The notes: generated from the sequence alone by a model not told the origin. Counted from the first letter of the stretch, positions 29,485 through 38,329 are shown. The stretch: 64,000 bases of DNA from Comamonas testosteroni TK102 (GCF_000739375.1 NZ_CP006704.1:1-64000), one strand, 5' to 3'. Translations and numbers: made by a program.

Positions 29485-29683
29485 ACTACAATGAACAAGT
29501 CATATACAAGCAGTGGAAAAGTTCTGCCTACGGACTCCCTCTGGTACAGCTGTAGAACATACAGACTTCACTGATTTGTATGCCGTATTGCATAAGAAAT
29601 TCAATCTTATTTAATACATATCTCTGTACGAATACTTATAAGTCGCAAGAGCACAGCGTCTTTGCGTCTCGAAAAACGCTGAA

Positions 29684-31855
29684 ATGCATGAAAAAAAGTG
29701 GGCTGAAGATGCCCTGAATTCCTTTGATGCCGTGGTCGGGGCCATGCCGGGATTTCGCAGTCGTGAAGGACAGCGAAAAATGGCGGCCCAGATCGCGCAA
29801 ACGCTGAGCCAGGCGCAGCTCGGAAAAATCGATGAAGGCGAGCCGGAACCACGTCGCGCCATCGCCGTCGTACAGGCCGGCACCGGGGTCGGAAAATCGC
29901 TGGCCTACAGCATTCCGGCCATCCGCATGGCGCTGTCTCGCGGCACGCGGGTGCTGATCTCCACAGCCACGGTGGCCTTGCAGGAACAGCTGGTGAACAA
30001 GGATTTGCCGGCCCTGGCGCAAAAGCTGGACCAGCCTTTCAAATTCGCCCTGGCCAAGGGGCGTGGCCGCTTTGTCTGCAAGCTCAAGCTGGAGCGTCTG
30101 GCAAGCACGGGGGAAGCACAGGACGAAATGGACGATCTGTTTGGCGAGGAGCAGGGCCAGACCAAGTTCAGCCGCCCTCAGCACGAGCTGCAGGCCCGCA
30201 TGCAGTTCTACAAATCCATGGCCGATGCACTGGCCACGGAGGCCTGGAACGGCGACCGTGACTCGCTGGAGACCCCGCCTGAGGCCGAGGCCTGGAGCCC
30301 CGTGGCAGCCGAGTCCTCTTCATGCACCGGAAAGCACTGCCCGGCCTTCGGCAGCTGCGTCTATTACGAGCGCCGAAAGGACCTGGTGGCGGCGCAAGTC
30401 ATTGTCGCCAATCATGATTTACTGCTTTCCTCACTGGGCTCCAAGCTGCTGCCCGAGCTGGATAACTGTCTGCTGGTGCTCGATGAAGCCCACCACCTGC
30501 CCTCCACGGCTCTGGACCAGTTTGCCGGCGAGATGGATCTGAGCCGCCTGGGCTGGATCGACAAGCTGGCCAGCCGTGCGCTGCGCGTGAACCAGGTCGC
30601 CGAAGTCGAGGAACTGGCCGACGTGCCCAAGCATGCGGGTCAGCTGCGCCAGCAGATGCAGGAGCTGGCGCGACTGGTCATGGAGCACTATGGAGAGACG
30701 CTCAAATCGCAGAAAGACAGCTATGGGCCAGCCAGGGTACGGGCACCCCGCGGAATGCTGCCAGAGGCGCTTCTGGAGCCTCTGGGACAGATTGCGCACC
30801 ATGCCGACGGCTTTCTGGATGCGCTGCGCGCCGTCTCCAAGGCCCTGCGCGCCGAAATCAAGGAACAACCCGAGGAAGCACAGCGCCTGTCCACCGTCTA
30901 TGCGCAGGTCGGCGCCCTGGCGCCCAGGCTGGAAGCCATTTTCAACACCACGCAATTGCTGCTGCAGAACAACGAGAGCGATGGCGACGGCAAGATGGTG
31001 CCCCATGCCAAATGGTTCACGCTGGAGATGGACGGCGAGTTCATCGTGGTCAAGGCCCATGCCAGCCCGATACAGCCCGGCTCCACCCTGCGCCAGCATC
31101 TGTGGTCGCAGGTGCGTGGCGCGGTGCTGACATCCGCCACGCTGACCAGTTGCGGCCATTTCGACTTCTTTCTGCGCGAAGCGGGACTGGCCAATGACGA
31201 CTCCGTCACCACGCTGGAAGTGCCAAGTCCCTTCGACTATGCCCGCCAGGGCACGCTGGTGGCCCGTGAAACGGCCTCAGACCCGCGCGAAGCCGCACGC
31301 TTTACCGAGGAGATGGTCGAGGCCCTGTTGAACGATCTGAGCCGCATCCAGGCCGGCGCACTGGTGCTGTTCACATCCCGTGAGCAGATGCGGCAGGCCG
31401 TTGACGCGCTGTCCACCAGCATGCGCAACCAGGTGCTGGTGCAGACCGCCCTGCCCCGCCAGACCCTGCTGGCCCGCCACCGCGAGGCCGTGGCGATGGG
31501 CGAGCCCTCCATCATCTTCGGCATGCAGTCCTTTGGCGAAGGACTGGACCTGCCGGGAGCCCTCTGCGAGTCGCTGTTCATCACCAAGCTGCCTTTTGCG
31601 CCGCCCGACGACCCCGTTGGCGAAGCCAGAGCCGAATGGCTGCGCAGCAGCGGCCGCAACCCTTTCAACGAACTGGTGGTGCCGGCCACGGCCATCCGCC
31701 TGGCCCAGTGGGTCGGCCGCGCCATCCGGACCGAGGAAGACCAGGCCCATGTGTACTGCTATGACCGCCGTCTGACGGGCACCAGCTACGGCCAGCTGCT
31801 CATCAAGGGCCTGCCGCCTTTTACGCTGCAGCGGCGCCCGGTCCGAGGGTCTTGA
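29684..31855 (+). CDS. dinG: ATP-dependent DNA helicase DinG
   Basis: Superfamily 2 iron-sulfur helicase (5'-3') that unwinds R-loops, D-loops and G-quadruplexes. The 723-residue protein has Walker A QAGTGVGKSLAY near 63-74, the Fe-S cysteines GRFVCKL near 127-133 and then SCTGKHCPAFGSCVYYE, the DEAH box LLVLDEAHH, and C-terminal motifs FTSREQMRQA, SFGEGLDLPG and QWVGRAIRTEED. Length is normal for DinG. It stands alone between two non-coding AT-rich stretches full of DnaA boxes. DnaA sites 200-600 bases upstream could control its expression. A helicase that removes R-loops inside a putative origin is suggestive, but the position may be chance. Confidence 0.95.
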   Translation: MHEKKWAEDALNSFDAVVGAMPGFRSREGQRKMAAQIAQTLSQAQLGKIDEGEPEPRRAIAVVQAGTGVGKSLAYSIPAIRMALSRGTRVLISTATVALQEQLVNKDLPALAQKLDQPFKFALAKGRGRFVCKLKLERLASTGEAQDEMDDLFGEEQGQTKFSRPQHELQARMQFYKSMADALATEAWNGDRDSLETPPEAEAWSPVAAESSSCTGKHCPAFGSCVYYERRKDLVAAQVIVANHDLLLSSLGSKLLPELDNCLLVLDEAHHLPSTALDQFAGEMDLSRLGWIDKLASRALRVNQVAEVEELADVPKHAGQLRQQMQELARLVMEHYGETLKSQKDSYGPARVRAPRGMLPEALLEPLGQIAHHADGFLDALRAVSKALRAEIKEQPEEAQRLSTVYAQVGALAPRLEAIFNTTQLLLQNNESDGDGKMVPHAKWFTLEMDGEFIVVKAHASPIQPGSTLRQHLWSQVRGAVLTSATLTSCGHFDFFLREAGLANDDSVTTLEVPSPFDYARQGTLVARETASDPREAARFTEEMVEALLNDLSRIQAGALVLFTSREQMRQAVDALSTSMRNQVLVQTALPRQTLLARHREAVAMGEPSIIFGMQSFGEGLDLPGALCESLFITKLPFAPPDDPVGEARAEWLRSSGRNPFNELVVPATAIRLAQWVGRAIRTEEDQAHVYCYDRRLTGTSYGQLLIKGLPPFTLQRRPVRGS

Positions 31856-32340
31856 GTTCCGGTGCGAAACACGGCCTTGCCCAGGTGATTCAAGGCCGCA
31901 TCCCGCTGTTTCGTGCCATTCCAGAGACCGTTTTCGCTGTTCTCAAGTGCGCGGCAAGGTGGTTTTCTGCCCTGCCGCTGCACCCTCTTCGCGCCTCTCG
32001 AACCTGCTGCGGCGCACTCCGCGCATTTGTAATTTTTCTAACAGTTGCCTGGCACTGCGAGCAGCATCCAGCCTTTCCTGGCTGCCGACGCGCAAGGTCT
32101 TGCCCGAAGCAACACCGCCAGGCTTGTGCACCAGTGACTACCGTGACTGGTGGGCAACTGCCGGCGTTCCTGGTTTCCGTTCCACCGACGGATGGCTGCA
32201 GTTTCCCAGAGCTTGCGCATCTGCTCCGGGTTCTGCTCCATGCAGAGGTGAAAAATTCTTTGAAAACAATGACCTATGGATCATTGAATTTTTTTGAATG
32301 AAGAAAGCGCAATGCTGGCTGATATCACTGGCCTGCATTC
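31856..32340. other. Non-coding stretch between dinG and the DnaA-box region
   Basis: About 485 bases after dinG. Open frames exist on both strands but none has recognisable protein character, a ribosome site or normal codon use, so I treat the stretch as non-coding or as an eroded gene. Composition is still GC-balanced up to about 32250 and becomes AT-rich after that. Confidence 0.4.
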
Positions 32341-32616
32341 CTCGAGAGTTTCCCCCAGCTGTTCATAACATTCTGTGGATAACAGGGACTTCAAAGACTC
32401 TTCGATGGGAATTTATCCCCACCTCCTGTCACTGAGGAGGCGCATCTTACGCCAATTTTTCGAGATCTGGCGCGTCAATCTTTCCCAAGCCGTTTTTTTC
32501 TGCACTTCCGTCTGAAGCAAAGGGATTGGCCCACCTGATCAGCCGCGATCGTGCGTGTTTCCGGATCTTGCTTGCGACTTCTGCTTCAGTTGTTCTTTAG
32601 AAGCTTTATAAAAATA

Positions 32617-32654
32617 TAGTCGTAGTAGTAAGACTTGGCATCTGCTGTTGATAA
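32617..32654 (+). promoter_or_regulatory. DnaA-trio unwinding element, copy 1
   Basis: TAG-TCG-TAG-TAG-TAA (32617-32631) and G, then 13 bases (32633-32645), then the DnaA box TGTTGATAA (32646-32654). One of the five triplets is imperfect (TCG). The bases before it (32597-32616) are nearly all A and T. Polarity is correct for DnaA spreading from the box into the triplets. Confidence 0.65.
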
Positions 32655-33044
32655 CTTACAAAAACCAAGGCAAATCAAGCATCTTCAGGGATGACAAACA
32701 TGGAGACAAATGACGGTTGCTGCTGTCCTCGATTCATGAACAACTTTGCCTTCTTGCGCATTTTTGTGGAAAACATGGAAGTTGATATTGGCTTATCCAC
32801 AGAAATTCATTTCCTCATTAATTCTTTATAAATTGCCTGTATTCATTGATATATAAGCGTTATTTGCTATGTTTTTCATAGTGAATAACTGTGAAAAACA
32901 GGATTGGGCACATTGGATTCCAAGGGTGTGATGTCGCAAGAACTGCTTGCCCGCTGATCTGATCGACATTTTTTTATCCAGACCATCCCCGATTGCTGTG
33001 TAAACTTCGACCGCAGTTGTTATTTCTAGTCTTATCTTTTTAAT

Positions 33045-33082
33045 TAGTAGTAATAGTAAGTGGCTCACTTAATTGTTGATAA
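33045..33082 (+). promoter_or_regulatory. DnaA-trio unwinding element, copy 2
   Basis: Five perfect triplets TAG-TAG-TAA-TAG-TAA (33045-33059) and G, then 13 bases (33061-33073), then TGTTGATAA (33074-33082). The spacer length, orientation and box sequence are identical to copy 1, while the spacer sequence differs. AT-rich DNA lies immediately to the left (33020-33044). Confidence 0.7.
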
Positions 33083-33266
33083 GTAATTAATTTCCTTAAA
33101 AATCAACAACTTGAACTTTGCCAAAAGCTGTGCCCCTACATGGGCTGCCGATGTCCTGGATTTGGGAACAACTTTCCAGAAGCTTTCCTCGCTGTGGAAA
33201 ACTGAAAAATTCACTGCGTTTTATCACCAGGTTTATTCACAGCTTGCGCGGTCGCTGAAAACCATG

Positions 33267-33289
33267 AAAAAAGCCGCCCGTTGGGCGGC
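33267..33289 (-). terminator. Terminator of pagL
   Basis: GCCGCCC (33273-33279) pairs with GGGCGGC (33283-33289). Read leftward it is followed by six T. It ends pagL transcription before it enters the oriC region. Confidence 0.88.
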
Positions 33290-33321
33290 CTGCTCGGTCC
33301 CGATATCGCGGGCTCAAAAAT

Positions 33322-33885
33322 TCAGAAGTGGCGTGCGTATCGCAGCTGAAGAAAGTTCTCTCCCGGGTTGGGGCGTTTGATGCCTGCGTTGGACTGGTGC
33401 TCGAAGCGCAGACTGATTTCGTTTTTCAGTTGCTCGCCAAACAGGTAGCCGATGCCGATATGGCTGGCAAAGTTGTAGCGGGTCGAGAATTCCTTGTGGT
33501 CGCTGATGTAGCGGTGGTTGGTGGCATAGCTCAGGCCCAGTCCGGCTTGCAGGAACCAGGGCGACAGGCCTTGTGCGGGACGCCAGCGCAATGTGGGTTG
33601 TGCTCCCAGAACCCAGGTCGAGCGATTGCCGCCCTGGTAGTCGGAGGACCAGCGGCTGAGCGAGAGATCCCAGTAACCCGTCATCCGTCCCGGGCCCAGG
33701 GCGTAGCTCCAGTTCCAGGGGAGCATGATGCCGCCGGCCCAGCTATCGGTGCCGTGCTCTGCCGAGCCGTATTGCAGATAGAGGGCAGTGGTCGAGGATT
33801 GCACAGGCTGTGCATGAAGCATGGGGCTTGCCAGGCTGATCAGCGTAGGGATTACAAGATTTGTTGCTAATTGCAGTTTTTTCAT
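33322..33885 (-). CDS. pagL: Lipid A 3-O-deacylase, PagL-like
   Basis: Outer-membrane beta-barrel enzyme that removes the 3-O acyl chain of lipid A. The 187-residue precursor has a signal peptide (MKKLQLATNLVIPTLISLASPMLHAQ). The C-terminal part carries the PagL active-site region LRFEHQSNAGIKRPNPGENF, with the catalytic His and Ser of the HxSN motif, and ends in an aromatic residue (YARHF) as expected for a barrel protein. Alternating aromatic strands fill the middle. GAGGG precedes the ATG. It is a single gene with its own terminator, next to the candidate origin. Lipid A trimming would alter envelope permeability and immune recognition. Confidence 0.9.
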   Translation of the reverse strand: MKKLQLATNLVIPTLISLASPMLHAQPVQSSTTALYLQYGSAEHGTDSWAGGIMLPWNWSYALGPGRMTGYWDLSLSRWSSDYQGGNRSTWVLGAQPTLRWRPAQGLSPWFLQAGLGLSYATNHRYISDHKEFSTRYNFASHIGIGYLFGEQLKNEISLRFEHQSNAGIKRPNPGENFLQLRYARHF

Positions 33886-34044
33886 GTCAATTGCCCTCTA
33901 AATGCTTGAAATCTGGTTGCGATATCGATGCTCAGCCAATGCCTTGATTTCGCTCCCTCTGTGGATATGAATCTAGAAGCTTGTGAATAGATGCGCTGTC
34001 GGCAAGCGCTTGCGTTGGTAGTCAGCCAACTGACATCGCAATGT

Positions 34045-34075
34045 AAAAAAGCCCCCGGTCATGACGACCGGGGGC
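34045..34075 (-). terminator. Terminator of the Spy-like gene
   Basis: GCCCCCGGTC (34051-34060) and GACCGGGGGC (34066-34075) form a 10-bp stem with a 5-base loop. Leftward it is followed by six T. The gap 33886-34102 contains nothing else recognisable. Confidence 0.92.
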
Positions 34076-34102
34076 TTAGATGGGATGGTGATGGAAGCCG
34101 GC

Positions 34103-34654
34103 TTACTTGGCTGCCGGGGCAGGCGCTGCAGGGCGCTCCTGACCGGGTTTGCCGCCATGGTGGCCATGATGGTGGCCGCCACGCTGGTGATGCATGCGCA
34201 GGGTGGCCGTATCGAAGGTCTTTTTCTGCTCGGCATTGAGCTGGGCGTAGAAGGCCTTGGTGGCTTCGGCATGGCGGTCCATCTCGGCCATGCGCTTGCC
34301 GCGCATTTCACGCATCTTGTCGATGCGCTCGGGTGTGGTCAGCTTGGCAAAGGCTTCGCGGTCGCCGGGGGCAGGGCGTTCGCCGGGCTTCATGGCCTGG
34401 GTGTAGGTGGTCCAGGCAGTTTCCTGCGCAGGCGTCAGCTTCAGGTCGGCCTTGAGTTTCTCCATGCGCTGCTTCATATGCTCCATGCGGTCGCCGCGCT
34501 TGTCACCACGCTGGTGCTTGTGCGGCTCGGGCGCTTTCTGGGCGGCTGCAGGCTGCTCTGCGGGGGCTGTCTGGGCAAAGCTGGGCAGGCTCAGCGAGGC
34601 GAGCAGGGCGGTTGCAACAGCGGCTCCGGTCAGTGTCTGGCGAAAGCGGGTCAT
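34103..34654 (-). CDS. Spy/CpxP-like periplasmic chaperone (LTXXQ family)
   Basis: A 183-residue exported protein. The start MTRFRQTLTGAAVATALLASLSLPSFAQ at 34654 gives a clear signal peptide and has AGGAAA upstream; the frame itself runs to 34834, but that extension has no signal. The mature part is highly charged and helical, with two LTPxQ-type motifs (LTPAQETAW and LNAEQKKTFD), as in Spy and CpxP, ATP-independent periplasmic chaperones or stress-feedback proteins. It is rich in Met and ends in a His-rich tract (MHHQRGGHHHGHHGGK), which could bind metal. It is a single gene and no Cpx-type sensor is adjacent. Confidence 0.85.
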   Translation of the reverse strand: MTRFRQTLTGAAVATALLASLSLPSFAQTAPAEQPAAAQKAPEPHKHQRGDKRGDRMEHMKQRMEKLKADLKLTPAQETAWTTYTQAMKPGERPAPGDREAFAKLTTPERIDKMREMRGKRMAEMDRHAEATKAFYAQLNAEQKKTFDTATLRMHHQRGGHHHGHHGGKPGQERPAAPAPAAK

Positions 34655-34916
34655 GTCTGTTTCCTTTTCTGTGGAAGTGGAAGAAGTGGCCGCCTGGTCT
34701 TGCTCCTGAATGGGCATTCGGTAGCGGATGACTGAAGTGTGGACCCCCCATGTTTCTAAGACGTGAGGTTTTGCAGCCGCTCTGTAAAGTATTGATAAGT
34801 TTGAGTGGCTGCGACTGCGCAACAATGGATGCATGGGCTGCGTTGGCGGCCGATTTTTTTCCGCGGGATCCAGCTGCAGGAGCTGGCGACGATTGAAGGT
34901 TTAGCAAAGGTTTTTG

Positions 34917-35954
34917 ATGTTCAAGAACATGATTGTTTATCGCATTGCCGAGAGCTGGCAGGGCGATCTGCAGCTGCTGGAAGATGCGCTGCAAAAGACG
35001 GTGTTTGAGGAGTGCGGCGCGACCCAGGAGCGTTCCGTAGGCTGGGTGCCGCCGCGCGGCGAGCCCCATGGCCCGCTGGTGGAAAGCGTGGCCGGTCAAT
35101 GGGTGATGCGCTTCATGAGCGAGTCCAAGATGCTGCCGGCCAGCGTGCTCAACCGCAAGGTCAACGAGAAGGCCGAGCACATCGAAAAGACCGAGGGCCG
35201 CAAGCCCGGCAAGAAGGAGAAGAAGGAGCTCAAGGACGAGGCCAAGCTGGACCTGCTGCCCATGGCCTTCACCAAGCAGGGCAGCATGTGGGTCTGGATC
35301 GATGCGCAGGCGCGCACGCTGGTGCTCGATACCAGTGCACAAGGCCGTGCCGACGAGATCGTGACGTTGCTGGTCGAAGGCCTGCCGGGCTTTGCGGTGG
35401 CGCTGCTGGATACGCAGACCAGTCCGCAGGCCGCCATGGCGCACTGGCTGATGACGCAGGAGCCGCCCGCCGGTTTTTCCATCGACCGCGAGTGCGAGCT
35501 CAAGGCCGCCGACGAGTCCAAGGCCGTGGTGCGTTATGCACGCCATCCGCTCGATATCGACGAGGTGCGCCAGCATATCGAGCATGGCAAGCTGCCGACC
35601 AAGCTGGCCATGACCTGGGATGACCGCGTGAGCTTTGTGCTCAGCGAAGGTCTGCAGATCAAGAAGATCGCGCTGCTCGATGCGGTGATGGATGGCCAAT
35701 CCCAGGATGACGGCGGTTTCGATACCGATGTGACAATTGCCACGGGCGAGCTGTCGCGCCTGATTCCCGATCTGATCGAGGCACTTGGCGGGGAGGGGCG
35801 CACGGGTCTGGGCGACGGCCTGCCGGCATCGCTGTCGTCGGCGCCTGCGGCAGAGACTCTGCCCGTGCGTCTGGCACAGGGACGCGGCCAGGGCACGTTC
35901 ACCGGCCCGGCCACAGCGCCCGCCGATAGCGCCCCGGAAGAGGCGCCCTTCTGA
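34917..35954 (+). CDS. rdgC: Recombination-associated protein RdgC
   Basis: RdgC forms a ring around DNA and restrains RecA-dependent strand exchange. In neisseriae it is needed for pilin variation. The 345-residue protein begins MFKNMIVYRIAESW and has the family block FTKQGSMWVWIDAQARTLVLDTSAQGRADEIV in the middle. The C-terminal stretch after residue 300 is a low-complexity Ala/Pro/Gly tail that is longer than in E. coli. ATG at 34917 was chosen (AAAGG 6 bases upstream). A non-ATG codon just before it extends the frame by one residue only. It lies about 1.7 kb right of the candidate origin, next to a bidirectional terminator. Confidence 0.95.
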   Translation: MFKNMIVYRIAESWQGDLQLLEDALQKTVFEECGATQERSVGWVPPRGEPHGPLVESVAGQWVMRFMSESKMLPASVLNRKVNEKAEHIEKTEGRKPGKKEKKELKDEAKLDLLPMAFTKQGSMWVWIDAQARTLVLDTSAQGRADEIVTLLVEGLPGFAVALLDTQTSPQAAMAHWLMTQEPPAGFSIDRECELKAADESKAVVRYARHPLDIDEVRQHIEHGKLPTKLAMTWDDRVSFVLSEGLQIKKIALLDAVMDGQSQDDGGFDTDVTIATGELSRLIPDLIEALGGEGRTGLGDGLPASLSSAPAAETLPVRLAQGRGQGTFTGPATAPADSAPEEAPF

Positions 35955-36048
35955 CGCTATGGATGATGTAGCTGCTTGCGCTTTTCAATCAAGGATTTCA
36001 GTATTTATTGATGCTGAAATCGAGTGACAGCAAGCGCTAGGAGCTATC

Positions 36049-36086
36049 AAAAAAGGCCTGCCAGATCATTCCGGCAGGCCTTTTGC
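36049..36086. terminator. Bidirectional terminator between rdgC and the thiolase gene
   Basis: AAAAGGCCTGCC (36051-36062) and GGCAGGCCTTTT (36073-36084) form a 12-bp stem with A and T runs on the outer sides, so it can end transcripts from both directions. Confidence 0.9.
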
Positions 36087-36117
36087 ATGGGAGCTTCACG
36101 TGCCCGGAAACGCGGTA

Positions 36118-37305
36118 TCAGACGCGCTCGAAAATCGCCGCGATACCCTGGCCGCCGCCGATGCACATGGTCACCAGCGCATAGCGGCCGCCGGTGCGCT
36201 GCAGCTCGTACAAGGCCTTGGTGGTGATGATGGCGCCGGTGGCACCCACGGGGTGGCCCAGGGAGATGCCGGAGCCGTTGGGGTTGACCTTGGCCGGGTC
36301 CAGAGCGAGCTCCTGAATCACGGCGCAGGCCTGGGCGGCAAAGGCTTCGTTGGCTTCGATCACGTCCATCTGCTCGATCTTCAGACCGGTGCGTGCCAGC
36401 ACCTTCTGCGTGGCGGGGACCGGGCCGATGCCCATGTATGCGGGATCGACGCCGGCGTGGGCGTAGCCGACCAGGCGGGCAATGGGCTTGGCGCCCGAAG
36501 ACTTCAGCGCCTGCTCGCTCATCATCAGCACGGCAGCCGCGCCGTCGTTGATGCCGGAGGCGTTGCCGGCGGTGACCGTGCCGCCTTCCTTCTTGAACGC
36601 GGGCTTCATGCCGGCCAGGGTGTCCAGCGTGGTGGCGGCGCGCACATGTTCGTCGGTGTCGAACAGCACCACGCCCTTGCGGCTGGCAATTTCCACGGGA
36701 ACGATCTGTTCCTTGAAGCGGCCGGACTCGATGGCGGCAGCGGCACGCTGCTGGCTGATGACGGCCAGCTCGTCCTGCATCACTCGGCTGATCTTGTAGC
36801 GCTCGGCCACGTTTTCAGCGGTGATGCCCATATGCATTTTTTGCCAGGGATCGTGCAGGATGCCCAGCATGTAGTCGATGCTTTTCGCGTCGCCCATGCG
36901 TGCGCCCCAGCGCGAGGCCATGTCGAAGTAGGGGCCGCGGCTCATGGATTCGGAGCCGGCACCGATTGCCACTTCGCAGTCGCCCAGCGCAATGGATTGC
37001 GCCGCCGAGACGATGGCCTGCAGGCCCGAGCCGCACAGGCGGTTGACGTTGTAGGCAGGGGTTTCGATGGAACAGCCAGCGTCCACGGCCGCCACGCGGG
37101 ACAGGTAGGCGTCGCGCGTGTCGGTGGGGATGACGTTGCCCATCACCACATGGCCCACGGTGTCGGCGGCGATGCCGGCACGCGCAATGGCTGCCTTGAC
37201 CACGGTGGTGGCCAGCTGGGCGTTGGGAACGTCCTTGAGGCTGCCGCCAAAAGTGCCGATGGCCGTGCGCGCGGCGCTGACCACGAAGATGTCTCTGGTG
37301 CTCAT
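36118..37305 (-). CDS. Acetyl-CoA acetyltransferase / beta-ketothiolase (BktB/PhaA-like)
   Basis: Thiolase of 395 residues that condenses or cleaves acyl-CoA and acetyl-CoA in fatty acid, polyhydroxyalkanoate or aromatic-ring catabolism. All catalytic elements are present: the nucleophilic Cys in [11 protein letters not shown] near 88-98, GHPVGATGA with the catalytic His near 350-358, and CIGGGQG with the second Cys near the C-terminus. The pattern with SRGPYFD and DPWQ is closest to BktB-type enzymes of betaproteobacteria. The start at 37305 ([14 protein letters not shown]) is the family start, with a purine-rich GGAGACAAACC upstream; the frame extends to 37377 without family character. A phasin or synthase partner is not nearby. 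Confidence 0.94.
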   Translation of the reverse strand: MSTRDIFVVSAARTAIGTFGGSLKDVPNAQLATTVVKAAIARAGIAADTVGHVVMGNVIPTDTRDAYLSRVAAVDAGCSIETPAYNVNRLCGSGLQAIVSAAQSIALGDCEVAIGAGSESMSRGPYFDMASRWGARMGDAKSIDYMLGILHDPWQKMHMGITAENVAERYKISRVMQDELAVISQQRAAAAIESGRFKEQIVPVEIASRKGVVLFDTDEHVRAATTLDTLAGMKPAFKKEGGTVTAGNASGINDGAAAVLMMSEQALKSSGAKPIARLVGYAHAGVDPAYMGIGPVPATQKVLARTGLKIEQMDVIEANEAFAAQACAVIQELALDPAKVNPNGSGISLGHPVGATGAIITTKALYELQRTGGRYALVTMCIGGGQGIAAIFERV

Positions 37306-37456
37306 GGTTTGTCTCCTGCATTGATGGGCAATGCTTGTGCTTGAATGATTTGAAAGGATGAATGAGAGCAACCGCATTCATCGCACAGAGTATTCTGCAG
37401 TATTTGCTGCAGTGCAACATGTCTCGTTGTTGACGCCGCCCAGCGCGGGCCACGAG

Positions 37457-37472
37457 GGTTTCACGTGAAACC
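37457..37472. other. parS: parS-like site 1
   Basis: GGTTTCACGTGAAACC matches the chromosomal parS consensus TGTTTCACGTGAAACA at 14 of 16 positions and is a perfect palindrome that extends to 18 bases. It is intergenic between cueR and the thiolase gene. Confidence 0.8.
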
Positions 37473-37483
37473 CGCAAGCCGTC

Positions 37484-37978
37484 TCAGGCGGCTGTCCTGC
37501 GCCGGGGCGCCGTGGGTTCATGGTGCGCCGGCGTCAGGTCGGTGTCGGCGCTGGCCAGGTCGTCGAGGATGGGGCAGTCCGGCCTGTCGTCGCCGTGGCA
37601 GCAATGCACCAGCGTCTGCAGCGTGCGCTGCATGGATTGCATGGCGGCAATGCGCTCTGTCAGCGTGGCGATGTGCTTTTGCGCAATGGCCTTGACCTGG
37701 CTGCTGGCGCGGCCCTGGTCCTGCCACAGGCCGAGCAGGGTGGCGATCTCGTCCATGGAAAAGCCCAGGTCGCGCCCGCGGCGAATGAAGCGCAGTGCGT
37801 GCACATCGGCTTCGGTGTATTGGCGATAGCCGCTGTCGGTGCGGTGCACGGGCGGCAGCAGGCCCAGCGCTTCGTAGTGACGCACCATGCGCGCAGATAC
37901 CCCGGCGCGGCGCGCGGCCTCGCTGATGACGACAGGCCAGTTCTGAGCGATTTTTGGTGTCGGTGGGTGCTTGGGCAT
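37484..37978 (-). CDS. cueR: Copper-responsive MerR-family regulator CueR
   Basis: MerR-type activator of 164 residues. The N-terminal winged helix is ISEAARRAGVSARMVRHYEALGLLPP near 18-43. A long dimerisation helix follows. The metal-binding loop CCHGDDRPDCPIL has Cys127 and Cys135, spaced eight apart as in E. coli CueR, which marks monovalent copper, silver or gold sensing. A histidine-containing tail extends beyond the loop. It follows copZ by 75 bases in the same direction, and a CueR-type dyad lies before copZ, so it probably controls its own operon. Mercury and lead relatives of MerR have different Cys patterns. Confidence 0.92.
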   Translation of the reverse strand: MPKHPPTPKIAQNWPVVISEAARRAGVSARMVRHYEALGLLPPVHRTDSGYRQYTEADVHALRFIRRGRDLGFSMDEIATLLGLWQDQGRASSQVKAIAQKHIATLTERIAAMQSMQRTLQTLVHCCHGDDRPDCPILDDLASADTDLTPAHHEPTAPRRRTAA

Positions 37979-38053
37979 GGCTAGTCCTGAAAAAACGCGC
38001 CAGCGGCCTTCTGATGCCTTGCGTGAGGTGCTGGCGCGGTGGGTGGGTAGCGT

Positions 38054-38248
38054 TCAGGCGACCTTGTAGCCTTCTTCGGCAATGGCCGCTGCCACGGCTT
38101 CGCGGCTGGCGCCGGTTTCGACTTCCACGCGGTTGGCGGCGCGGTCGATCTTGATCTGTGCCTGGGCATCGACGCCCTGGATGGCGTTGCTGACGGCACG
38201 CTCGCAGTGGCCGCAGGTCATGCCTTGAACTTCAAAAACTTGTTGCAT
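38054..38248 (-). CDS. copZ: Copper chaperone, HMA domain (CopZ-like)
   Basis: A 64-residue heavy-metal-associated domain protein that carries Cu(I) in the cytoplasm. The binding motif is GMTCGHC, with Cys12 and Cys15. The rest gives the beta-alpha-beta-beta-alpha-beta pattern (VEVETGASREAVAAAIAEEGYKV). It comes first in a copZ-cueR unit, and a regulator dyad is found 60 bases upstream. No CopA ATPase is in the window; it is presumably elsewhere in the genome. Confidence 0.94.
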   Translation of the reverse strand: MQQVFEVQGMTCGHCERAVSNAIQGVDAQAQIKIDRAANRVEVETGASREAVAAAIAEEGYKVA

Positions 38249-38308
38249 GGATGGCTCCTTCAGAAAGTGAGTCGACCGGGCTGGCGGACTCGATGCCTTG
38301 AATGGTCA

Positions 38309-38329
38309 ACCCTAACATCATGACAAGGT
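38309..38329 (-). promoter_or_regulatory. CueR-type operator/promoter of copZ-cueR
   Basis: On the minus strand ACCTTGTC-ATGAT-GTTAGGGT shows the ACCTT...GGT dyad of CueR boxes, with TTGACC as a -35-like element overlapping its left side. This is the usual place for a MerR-family operator, between -35 and -10. The right arm is degenerate. Confidence 0.65.

Larger units (their letters stand above)
32374..33241. other. oriC: Candidate chromosomal origin oriC: DnaA boxes with two DnaA-trio elements
   Basis: Non-coding and strongly AT-rich. DnaA boxes: perfect at 32374-32382 (TGTGGATAA) and 32793-32801 (TTATCCACA). The E. coli-consensus form TTATTCACA is at 33233-33241. One-mismatch sites are at 32413-32421, 32646-32654, 32765-32773, 32974-32982, 33074-33082 and 33193-33201. 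Two boxes (32646 and 33074, both TGTTGATAA) are each preceded at exactly 13 bases by a G and a run of TAG/TAA triplets. In Bacillus subtilis such triplet runs next to a DnaA box are the DnaA-trio unwinding element. Sampled GC skew changes sign across this region and parS-like sites lie to its right. Assignment as oriC is inference from these three independent signs. dnaA itself is 31 kb away. Confidence 0.75.

Noticed and set aside
31852..32301. Open frames on both strands just after dinG
   Set aside because: Composition is implausible for a protein and no motif or ribosome site is visible. A decayed gene cannot be excluded.
32826..33068. An 80-codon minus frame inside the candidate origin
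   Set aside because: AT-rich sequence with stop-free stretch only by chance; overlaps DnaA boxes and a trio element.
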